Of a stretch of DNA of 19,231 nt, positions 1 to 12,200 are shown piece after piece. Source of the DNA: a bacterium (GTDB taxonomy: Bacteria; Bacillota_I; Bacilli_A; Mycoplasmatales; Mycoplasmoidaceae); contig JAGBPV010000026.1 of assembly GCA_017633195.1 (NCBI GenBank), forward strand, positions 1 through 19,231, written 5' to 3'. The translations under genes and the position numbers were made by a program. Under the pieces are notes generated by a model. The model saw nothing but the letters and a program-made list of their open reading frames with translations. It made no database searches and had not been told where the DNA came from. Position 1 is the first letter of the stretch. Each line of letters begins with the position of its first letter.

Positions 1-262
1 ATGGCAAAGAGTTAATTTCTAATACTACTTCTTCACTATTATTTTTAGTTGCTTTAATAAGATTAGTTACATCAATTTGAGAAATAAAAGTTGAAATCTT
101 ATAATTGATGCTTTGATTGTCATAATTAACATTTATATAAGATGAATGATAATAATTAGCAAGTTGATTAGATAAATATTCTTGAACAACACCTGTGAAA
201 CTTTCAGTAGCGGGATCATTTTCCTCATACAAATCATAATCAGCTTCATCACAATAATTAGT
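1..262 (-). repeat. Divergent repeat unit R39 (cut by left edge)
   Basis: It starts near N-Y-C-D-E-A-D with an acidic stretch (Y-E-E-N-D-P-A-T-E). It then shows the helix V-V-Q-E-Y-L-S-N-Q-L and Y-I-N-V-N-Y-D-N-Q-S-I-N-Y-K-I-S-T-F-I, the same layout as F-x-I-N-x-I-x-Y-T-A-S-E-I. It runs off the window, so the gene and probably the array continue. Confidence 0.5.
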
Positions 263-3200
263 TAATGCTAAATTAGGTGAAAGATTTTTTTGTAAAACAT
301 TTATTAAATTTTGTGTGGCTTGTTTTGTAGTTAATGTATTAAATCCTTCAACACCAAAAGCACCATCTAAACCAAATGGAAAACAAGATTGACTATATAT
401 AGTAGTAGAAGAAGAAAGAGCAAGAAAAGTATTGCTTATTCTAGCAGCAGTAAGTGATGAATTTTTAGATAATTCACTATATCATGGCAATAAAAAAGCT
501 GGTATAAAGCCTAATTGAAGATCTAGCTTATATAAACTATTATTCATAGTGTTTGTTACAAAAAGACTCTTTAAATAACTAGTATCTCTTATTACTAAGG
601 TCTTATCATTAATAATTTGGTTGGGATTAAATACTATATTATTAACTGTCATAGTTTTTGATGACATAATAGAGTCAAAAAACTTAATTATTCCTGGTAA
701 TAATTTATTATTGATTGCACTTAAAGAATATATGGATTGACCAAGTGTATATTGGTAATTTATAGCAGCAAGATTAATATTTCTTAATTCTCCATATGCT
801 TGTTCAAATAAAGCTTTATAATCAGGATTGTTAAATCCACTTATTATTCATTCTCCATTAGGATTATATTGAAATGTATTATAGTTACTAAACATTGATA
901 GATTTGGATTTATAGTTATAAAACTTCCACCATAATTAAAAGAAATATTAAAGTTTTTATTAATATATGAATCTGGATGAGCTAAAAGATTACTTAAAGA
1001 TATAGTTTGTACATTATTAATTCCAGAAAATGAAATAAAGTTATTAACTAAAGTATTTGCATTAAAATAAACTCCGTCAATTTCAATAATGGTTGTTTCA
1101 TTTTCTACATAAAAATTAATAGTATTGCCATCATAAGTAGTACTAGAATTATAATAACCAGCAAGACCTTCAACATCATTTGTTAAAGTGCTTATTAACT
1201 CATTTTTTAAAGTTGCTAAATTATTGGTACTACTAAAAGCCTGATTAATACTTAAATTAAAAGGATAATTTAATGGAATTCCATAACTACTATATTTACC
1301 AAAAGAAACATAATTTGTAAAAGCAATCCCTAATTCATATTTCATAGTTGATAAAATATTTTGTCTTAAAGTATTAGTAGTTTGATTATTATCATTAAAT
1401 CCTGTAATTGTAAAAGTACCAAGAGTATGAACAAAATTAGTTTTTGAACCTGATAATCAATCTTGTATAACAGTAGAAGGAAATAACATTAATTTTTGAT
1501 TTTGTAATTCTTCATTTGAAATATCATATCCTGTTATAAAATTTGTTTTATTATTTATAACTGCATAATATGGATTGTTAATAAAAGCTAAATAATCTAA
1601 TAAATTATTTCAATTATAGGTTTCATATTTAGGATTAGTGGTTGTGAATTGATTAATATAGTAATTTAAAATATCATCTAATCTTTCATTATAACTAGAA
1701 CTTTCAGAGTTTAAAGATTGATATACACCATATGCATAAGTATTATTAAAGATTTTAGGATTATTTAAATTAATTGTTGAAGGTAATATTGAACTTAAAA
1801 TTGCTCATTCTGGCTTTAAAAATCCTGTAATGGTATAGTAGTTTGATGTTTGATTACTCAAACTAATATCTGAAGTTTTATATCCAATATCAAAAATAAT
1901 GTTGTTCAAATATCCTTCATCATTTTGTAATCCAAATCTATTTAATACTGAAGCAGCATTTAGATTTACATAAATAAAATCTAAGATTTGATTATTAGTA
2001 AAACTAATATCTTTTACTATGAAATTAGTTTTACTAATACTATTTGAAATGCTTTGTAAAATTGCACTAATAAAAGTATTGATATTTGAATTTGACGAAG
2101 TGTTATTTAAAGTATTGTATGCAGTTAATGTATATGAAGTTGGTAAAGAAATTGATGAAGATAATGAATTATCTAATAAATTCTTAATTCCTAACAAGAT
2201 GTTTTGTTGTTGTGGAACTGGAATTAAAGTCTTGTATTTTGTGTTTAATGTTGGTAATTTTAATAATCCACTAGCATTATAAGAATTTATTAGTGTAGAA
2301 TTGTATGACAAATCAATATTATTTAAAATTCCATTTAAATCATTATCATATGAAACTGAACTTGGTAAAGTAATATTAATTTCATTCATTATTTGAGTTA
2401 ATGAATAATTAGATCCATTAATAACAAATTGAGCTTGTGAAGTAATTTCATTATTTAAAGTATTTTCAATATATGATTTTATGAAACTTATAAAACTAGT
2501 TTGTTCATTTAAGATTGTATTATTTGCACAATAATTTCAATTTGATAAATTTAAAGTTGCTGGTAATAATAATTTTAAATCACTTGCATTATAAATTGGA
2601 TTAATGTGAATAGTTTGAGAAGTTGATTGTTTAATACCATTTATATATGAAACTACATAATATTCATTACTTTGATTATTAACAAAAAATTCATAAGTAT
2701 TTGATGCATTTTGTTTTACTAAAGTTCCATTGCAATATCAATCATATGTAACTGTATTAGTATTTGAAATACTTGAAGTATTAGCAGTTAATGTAACTTT
2801 AGTTCCATAGTATTCATCATATGTATTATTAGAATTAGAAGTTTGATTAGATACAACAATACTTGTATTTATATTTGATACAGTATAAGGTAAACTAACA
2901 ATTTCAATACTTGCATCTTGTAATGATGATGCATTAGCAATTATTACTCTATATGTTGTATTACTTGTTAAATTTGAAACAGTGTATGTACTTTGTGTAC
3001 TAATTGGATTTGATCATTCTCCATTACTTAGTTCTTCTTGTCAAAAATAATATGGAGTTTTAATTGCTGAAATATTTAAACTATTATAATTTGTTGATAA
3101 TACTCCATCATGTCCATTAGAATTACTTGAAATACTTAATTGATTTAAGGTAATTGTACAATTACATGTTATTGGATCTGCAATTCCATTTAAATATATT

Positions 3201-6200
3201 TGTACTTGCATTTTATTAATATTATTTATTGCAGATGAAGATAATCAATTAATAGGAACTGTAAATGTTAAAGTATTATTAGCAATTTCATCATTTGATT
3301 CAAATTCTACAGTTTCATTATTTTCTTGATGTAATGAAGTAAATGATAAACTTATTAGATTATTATTTACAGTTCCAGTATATTTTGTACCATTTTGAAA
3401 TAAATTTAATGTAAATGTGATGTCATTAGAAGTTGCATTATTTGAACCTAATTGATTACTATAAACAATAATGTTTGGATCATTTGAAGTAGAATTTTCA
3501 TTTAAATAACTTGCAGTAAGTGTTGCAGTAAAGTTTTCATTTATTGGATTAATTACAATTGGATTTGAAACAAAAGAATCTAAATTAGAATCAATATCAT
3601 TACTTATTAATAAATTAAATGTAGTTGTTTTTTCAAGATCATATGATGGTAAGGTTGATGGCATAGAATCATATATTTGTCCAATAGGTTGTCCATTAAC
3701 TTCTCATTGATAAATTGCATTATTATATACATTTGATTTTAAACTAGTTGAATTACTAATAGTAATATTATTAACATTACTTCCATAACTAGTTGTTGTA
3801 GAAGATGAAGTAATATTTAAAGCAAAATAATTAACATTAAAATTTTGAGTTCTTCCTCCACCAGATATTAATGCTTCACCAAATGCTCCACCAAATGTAA
3901 AAGTAGCGTAAACTACATTATTACCAATAGGATATGAATAAGTAAAACTTTCACTATTGTTATTTGTTTCAATCTCTTTTCCGTTTACATATCATGTAAC
4001 ACTATCTATTGATATTTGTGCATTAGAAAGTAAATTAATTAATTTTAATGATAAAGTTTGAGTTGCATTAGCTTTAGTATAAATATTTAAAGTATTATTT
4101 AATGCATTAGTATTGTTACTTACAATGATTGCATTTCATTCAGGTGTAGGATTATATGTAATTGTTAATGATTGAACTTCATTACTTAAATAACTAAAAC
4201 TATCATTATTTGAAGTTAAAACACTAATTGTTGCTGATAAAGTATAAGTTCCATTAGTAAAATCTTTTAAATTATTAAAGTTTATAAAGATTCCATAAGA
4301 TTCATTTAATGAAGAAGTGTATTGATTTAATAAGATTTCTTGATTTGTTTCATTATTTACTAATTTATATGTAACTATTGCATTTATATCTGGGGTATTT
4401 TTTATATTTTCATATGTAATTGAAAACTTATATACATTATTAATTGATGAACTATTCAAACTTAATGAAGTTTGATCATTATTATCACAAATTATCTTGG
4501 CATTTGATAATGTTCAAACATCTACTTCAATAGTATTTGAATTTAAAATATAAGTTTGATTATTATAAACATAAGAAACTTGTAAATAATAACTTGCATT
4601 ACTTACTACATTATTAAGAGTTAAACTATTTTCATTTGAGCCTGATATTGCTTCATTATTTTTGTATCATTGATATTTAATATCTGATAAATCAAATTTT
4701 GTTGAATTTAATGCACTTAAAGAAGTTTGTGCAATATTTAATGATAATGAATCATTATAATTAACTAAAACTTGATTATTCTTTGCATTTTTACTTGTTA
4801 TTTGTATAGGATAATTAATTATTAATTTTGCACTTAAAGTATTATTGGTAATTGAAAGTCCTGCAGGTAAGTTATTACAAGTTGCAACTAAAATATTTAC
4901 TCCAGGATTTAAATTTGGTACTAAATATGGTGTAGTTTGAGATAAAGAAACACCATTAAGTGTTCAACTAATAGAACTAGGTTGAAAATTAAAAGGAACA
5001 TTATTATAAAGCAATTCAAAGTGTAAAAATAAACTGTTTCCATTAGTATCATCAATAACTTTTTGATAACTTCCATTTTCATAAATTGCAGCACTAAATC
5101 CATTATTGCTACTGCTAGTTGTAGATGTAGTTGTTGCAAGTGTTATATCATTAAAAGAACAATTTTTATTGAAGTTTAAAATTGAATAATCTTGTAAAGA
5201 AGCTGCATTATTAGAAGGTTTAAATCCATCAAGATTAAATGTATTTGAATCAGTATTATTACTTAATATAAAAGAATTATATGTTAATGAAACACCATCA
5301 ATTTGTCCTTTATTAATATTTGCATTAGAAATTGTGTTTGGTAATTCAATACCAATATAAGAAGCAATTTCACTATTTGTATAAATGACACTTGAAGCAA
5401 TAATTCCATTAGGATCATTAGCATTTAATATATCTAAAACAACATCTTGCACAGCTTGAAATAAACTGATATTTAATCCAGGGCAGTTTGATGTAAGACT
5501 TACACTATCAATTTGTGATACTGTAGTATTACTAAATCATTTAGATAGATTAATTGTTTGATTTAATAATGAATTTAAATCAATACCAATTTGCATATTT
5601 CTTTGTGCATTAATTCCAGTTTGACTTGCTGAAATTTGTTTAAATCCAGTAACATCAAATGATGTATCACCATTTGATGAAGATAAATTAATACCACTAT
5701 ATGATAAAGTAACATTAGGAATTTCACCACCATCATTAGAATCTAAAGATATGTATGTTGGTACATTTACACTTAAATTACTTATTACATTACTAATTGG
5801 ATAATTAACATCTTGGACAATTAATTTATTAGTATATGTACTTGAAATTGCATCAAGAATTGCTTGTTGAATACTAATTCCTTGATATGATGATAATGTT
5901 GTATTTTCATAAGCAGTTTGAATAGTATTTGCTGCTGTATCATTAGCAAAATACTTAGATATATTAATATCTTGATTTAATAAATGATCAAGACTATTTG
6001 CTATTTGTTGATTAGTAAATTGAGTTGTTTGATCTTTAAATCCAGTAATAGTAAATGTTGTAGTTTTATTAGTATTTTGTAATGTTATAGAGTCATAAGA
6101 CAATGAAACATTTGGAATTTGTGCATTTTTATCATTTGTTGGTGAAATGCTTGTAGGTAGTAAAACATCAATATTATTAGCAATTTCAGATGCAGTAAAT

Positions 6201-9200
6201 ACAATGTTATTAATTGTAAAACCATTAATATAATTTTGACTAATTTCACTTGCAATTTCATCTTGAATTGCTTGAATTAAAGTTGTAGTTGATGAAGTGG
6301 TTAATGAATCAGTTTGCATAGCTTCAGATGCTGTATATGTACTAAATCATTGTGAAACATCAATAGTTGGTGATAATAATGAATCTAATTTAGTTACAAT
6401 TTGTTTGCTTGTATTATTTACACTTCCAATTTGAGCTTCAGTTTGAGATTCAAATCCAGTAAGAATGTATGAATCAGTATAACTTGCTGAAGGAGAAGTT
6501 TCATAATTAAATGCTGAATTATAAATTTCAATAGAATTATAAAATAATGCAACTGATGGAATTTCTCCAGCTTCAGCATCTTGTAATGAAATATTTGTTG
6601 GTAATGTAATTGTTATTGATGATGCAACTTCAGCATCTGTATAAGTTAAACATAAAATGCTAAATCCATTTGGATATAAATAATTTAATTCTTGTAAAAT
6701 TTCATCTTGAACTGCAGTTTGCAAACTAACACTAGATCCTGATAATATTGAACTAGGACTAATACTTAAAAGATTTTCAGCAGGGGTATTATAAAATCAT
6801 TGTGCAACATCAATGTCTTGATTTAATAATCCATTTAGTTTATCTTGTGTTACTAAATTATTTCTATTATCATTAGCTTCACTTTGAGCAACTGTAGTTT
6901 GTAAAAATCCATCAATAATAAATGTTGAAGCATTATTTGATGCATTAATTGTTTCACCATTATAAGATAATTCAATTCCAGTGATATCTCCAGCTACATT
7001 TTCAGGAATTGTTACTGATTGTGGTAAAGTAATATCAATGTTGTTAATTACATCACTTACTGGATAATTTATACCATTGAAAATTAACTTATTATTACAT
7101 TCTTGTGAAATAACGTTTTTAATTGCTTGTTGAATTGTTGTACCAACACCTGGTAAACTACCAATTGCATTATATGATTGAATTGCATTTGCTGCAGTAA
7201 TATTACTAAATCATTTTGAAATATCAATAGTTTGACCTAATAAAGAACTTAATTTATCAGCAACTTGTTGATTAGATAAAGTATTTATTCCAACATTATT
7301 TGCACTCAAAAATCCAGTCACATTAAATGAAGTAGAATTGCTTGTATTTTTTAGTGGTAGTTGGTAATAAGTTATTGTTACACCAGTAATTTCACCATTT
7401 TCATCACCTGTTAGTGCTGCTGAAGTTGGTAAATTTACATTAATATTATTAATAATTTCAGATGCAGTGTATGTAATATTACTAATTGTAAAACCAGTAG
7501 GGTACTTAGTGTCAATTTCATTTTGAAGTACTTCAAGAATTGCACTTAATAAATTCATACTTTTATGATCTGAACCTTTAAGAATAGAAATATTAGAACT
7601 AGTTGAGTTGCTTAAAGATTCTTCATAATTTTGTAAAGCTTGAGAAGCTGTATCATTACCAAATCATTGTGAAACATCAATATCCTGTTGTAATAATGAA
7701 TCTAATTCTGTTACAACTTGTTGATTTCTATTATCATTTATACCTGTTTGAGTTGCAGATACAGCTTCAAATCCAGTAATAGTAAATGTATTAGTTCCAC
7801 TTTCATTAGATAATTGTAAAGAATTGTATGATATTGTAACATTTGTAATTTGTGCATTAGTATTTTCAGTTACAGAAATTGATGAAGGAATATTAATTAC
7901 AATGTTTTTAATAATATTTGCAATTGAATAAGTAACATCATTAATAGTAAATCCTGTACTATACTTATTTGTAATTTCATCTTCTATAACATTTAAAACT
8001 GCATTATTTAATGTTGTTTGTGTAGAAGAAGTGGAATTTGTTAAACTATTAGTTTTAATTGCTTGAGCAGCAGTAAACTTGCTGAATCATGTTGAAACAT
8101 CAATATCTTCATTTAATATGGAAGCTAGTTTTGCAATAACTTCATTATTTTGGATTGAAATATCAGTACTAAATCCATCAACAATAAAGGTTGTTGAGCT
8201 GCTTGTATTTTCTAATTCAATAGAATTGTAAGATAGTGTAATTGGAATTTCTCCAGCTGCATTATCAGAAGAACTGATTGTAGAAGGCAAATTAACAATA
8301 ATAGCATTCATGATTTGTGAAATAGAATAAGTTACATTACCAATAATAAGATTGCTATTATATTTAGAAGTTATTTCATTATAAATAGTAATAAGGATTG
8401 CTTGAATTAAAGTAATTTGTGATTTATGATCTGAACCTTTAAGAATTGAATTTTGTAAACTCATTAATTCATTTCAATCAATATTTGCTGGATTTGAACC
8501 AGGATCATTTAGCAATGTTTGTGAAGCAGAAGTACTAAAATATTGTGAAACATTAATATCTTGTTGCAATAAAGAATTTAATTTATCTACAACAGCTTGA
8601 TTTGAACTTGATATATTAGTGCTAAATCCATCAACAATGAAACTTGTTGAACCACTTGTGTTTTTTAATTCTATAGAGTTATAAGATAAGGTAATTGGAA
8701 TTTGTGCATTAGCATTTTGAGTTGGAGTAATTGTTGAAGGTAAATTTAAACTAATGTTGTTTATAACTTCAGATAATGTATAAGAAACTCCTTCAACATT
8801 AAATCCATTAGGATATTTACTTAAAATTTCATTTTGAAGTACATATAAAATTGCTTGTTTTAAATCATATGTTTGTTCTGAACTTGATCCTGTTATTAAA
8901 TTTGCAGCACTACTGCTTTGTGTAACAAGTGTTTGAAGTGCTTGAGAAGCTGTTAAATCACTAAATAGACTAGATGAAGCATTACTACTGTTTAACATTG
9001 CAATATTGATATCTTGTTCCAATAAAGAATTTAATGAATTTGCAATTTTTTGATTTCGATTATCATTTATACCAGTTTGAGTTGCTGATACTGCTTTAAA
9101 TCCAGTAATAGTAAATGTATTTGTTTGATTTGTATTTGATAATTGTAAAGAATTGTAAAATAATGTAATTCCTGTAATTTTTGCATTTACATTTTCAGAA

Positions 9201-12200
9201 ACTGAAACATTTGAAGGTAGATTTTCAATACTAATGCTATTAATGATTTCAGAAGCAGTATATGTAACACCATTTATAGTAAATCCAGTTGGAAATTTAT
9301 TGTTGATTTCATTTATAATTTGAGAAAGAATTGCTTGTTTTAAACTACATCCTATATATCCAATATCTGGAGCAAGCAATATAGCATTTGTTGATGTTGT
9401 TGTACTACTATCAGTAAGCACTGCTTGAGCAGTTGTTAAATCACTAAAAAGACTGGATGAAGCATCGTTACTGTATATCATTCCTACATTAATATCTTGT
9501 TGTAATAAAGAATTTAATTCATTCACAATATTTTGATTTACTTCAGAAATACTAAATCCATCTACAATAAATGATGTTGTATTTACTGTATTCAATAATG
9601 CAATATTATTAAAGTATATTGTAACTGGTATATTTCCTGCTTCATTTTGTGCTGATGTAATTGTTGATGGTAAATCAACTTTAATACCACTATAAATATC
9701 AGTAAGAGTATAATTAGTTCCATTAATTATAAATCCATCAGGATACTTATCATAAATTTCACTTTCAATTACATTTAAAATGGCTTGCATTAAATTCATT
9801 GGTTCATTACTACTTGAACCTTTAAGAATTGATATATTTGCTGGATTTTTTAAAGAATTTAAATAATTTTGTAATGCTTCAGATGCTGTATAATTCTTAA
9901 ATCATTCTGCAACATTAATATCTTGATTTAAAATCGAATTTAATTTTGTTGCAATATTTTGATTTGCAATTGTTTCATTAAAACCATCAACAATAAAGTT
10001 TAAAGTTTTACTTGTATTTGATAGTTGTATATTGTTGTATCATAATGTAATTGGAATTTGTCCATTTTCATTATCTGTTGGTGAAACACTAGAAGGAAAA
10101 TCAATAGTGATATTATTCATAACTTGAAGCACAGTATAAGAAATATCATTTACAACAAAACCATTGCTATATGAAGAAGAGTCATAAACTTCATCTTCCA
10201 ATACATCTAAAATTGCTTCTTTTAAAGTTGGTGGAACAGTATTTGAAGTTGTATTTGTTAAATATGTACCTGAATTAGTTTCTAGTGCTTCAGATGCTGT
10301 ATAAGAACTAAATCATTTTGATACATTAATTTCTTCACTTAATAATGAATCTAATATATCTGCAACATCTTGATTTCTATTATCATTTGTACCTGTTTCA
10401 CTAGCTGTTGCTTCTTTGAATCCAGTAATATTAAAAAATAATGAATAGTTTGTAACATTATCTAATTGATAAGTATTGTAATATAATTCCACATTTGGAA
10501 TTAATCCAGCTTCATTATTTGTTAATGAAATACTTGCTGGTAATTTAATATTAATACCAGTAATTATTTCAGCTGCTGTATAAGTAATGTTTTCAATATT
10601 AAAACCATTACTATAATTTGCAATAATTTCAGCTTTTATTGCATCTAAAATTGCTTGATTTAAAGTAATAGTTGATGTTGTTGGAAGTAATAATGCTTGT
10701 GCTGCAGTATAATCACCCAATCATGTTGAAACATCAATATTTTGTTGCAAGAATGAATCTAATTCATTTGCTATTTTTTCATTTCTTCTTTCATTTATAC
10801 CTGTTTGAGCAGCAGTTTGAATAGTAAATCCAGTTGCATTAAATAAATTACTGCTTGTATTTGATAATTGTATGGAATTATAAAATAGTGTAATTCCAGG
10901 AATAATTGCTTTTTCATTATCTTGTAATGAAATATTTGATGGTATTGTCATTGTTATACCACTAATAATTTGTGATACATCATATATAATGTTGTTTATG
11001 GTATAACCATTACTATTAGCAATTTCCATTTTGATTGCATCAAGAATTGCTTCTTTTAATGTTACTTGAGTATTAATAGTTGTTGTTAATGGAATATCAA
11101 TATCTGTTTGTAATGCTTCAACAGCACTATCTTGTCCTATTCAATTTGAAACATTAATATTTTTACTTAATAATGAATCTAATAATTTTGCAACTGCATT
11201 ATTTCTATTACTATTTTCAATTTGAGAAATTGTTGAATCAGCAAAACCAATAACACTAAATGATGTAGTGTTACTTGTATTTGATAATTCTGATGAATTA
11301 TATAATAATGAAACTGGAATAATTTGACCATTAAGATTATTTTGTAATGAAATACTTGAAGGTAATTTAACACTAATAGCACTAATGATTTGTGAAATAG
11401 AATAAGCGATATCATCAAAAATGAACTTATTCGTATCATTTGATAATTCAAATGATAAAGCATCTTTAATTGCAGTTATTAAATTTGATTGATTACTATT
11501 TGATAATGCATCAATTGCAGTTAAAGTATTCATTGATTCATAAGAATAAACATCAATAGTATTGTTTAATAATGAATCTAATTCTTTGATGATACTTTGA
11601 TTTCTATTGTAATTAGTTCCTGTTGAAATAGATGTTGCATCTGTAAATCCTGTAACAATAAATAATGTATTTGGATATGAAGATTGTGAACTTGTATTTT
11701 GTAATTGGATAGAATTATAAAATAATGTAACATTTGGAATTTGTGCATTTTCATTATCTGATAATGTGATGCTACTTGGCAAATTAATCATGATTGTATC
11801 AATAATTTCAGATGCAGTATACAAAATGCCATTAATTACAAAACCATTATTATATTTATTAGAAATTTCATTTTCTATAACATCAAGAATAGCTTGATTT
11901 AAAGAAACTGATTGATCTGATGAAGATAAGATTATAGTTGATGAAATTAAATTATTATTAGTTAATAATGCTTCTGCTGCAGTAGCATTAGCAAATCAAG
12001 TTGATACATTTATATTTTGAGATAATAATGAATCTAATAAATTTGCAATTTTTTGACTTGAATTACTATTACTTATAGTTTGATTAATTGTTGTAGTCTT
12101 AAAACCAGTAACAGTAAATGTATTGTTAGTTTGTGAATCATCAGAAGAAGTTGTATTTGATCCAGAATTTGCAGATAAATTAATAAATGGTGTTGGTGTT

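Larger units (their letters stand above)
2543..5212 (-). other. Block of Ig/PKD/Fn3-like segments within the giant protein
   Basis: About 890 residues that do not follow the R-unit pattern. They show repeated beta-sandwich signatures: a core Trp or Tyr in x-W-x-x-N-G, followed about 25-30 residues later by Y-x-L-x-V-x-Y or similar. I divide it into eight segments; the exact borders are uncertain. Such domains are common in bacterial surface and adhesion proteins. Eleven in-frame UGA codons lie in or near this block, most of them at the expected core Trp. Confidence 0.75.

Noticed and set aside
1..15. Plus-strand ATG at the very first bases as a gene start
   Set aside because: It reaches a TAA stop after four codons and lies antisense to the giant frame.
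390..420. Short trinucleotide runs (also near 15463-15481) as phase-variable tracts
   Set aside because: They are short, imperfect Ser/Thr codon runs whose changes would be in multiples of three; nothing suggests on/off switching.
2019..2282. Plus-strand open frame (and similar ones at 12771-12956 and 16275-16556)
   Set aside because: They are antisense to conserved repeat units, rich in Val/Leu/Ile from reverse reading of Asn/Thr codons, and have no convincing ribosome site.
4921..5139. Minus-strand open frame in another phase (also 11179-11463)
   Set aside because: These overlap the long frame and give Leu/His/Gln-rich sequence typical of an off-frame reading.
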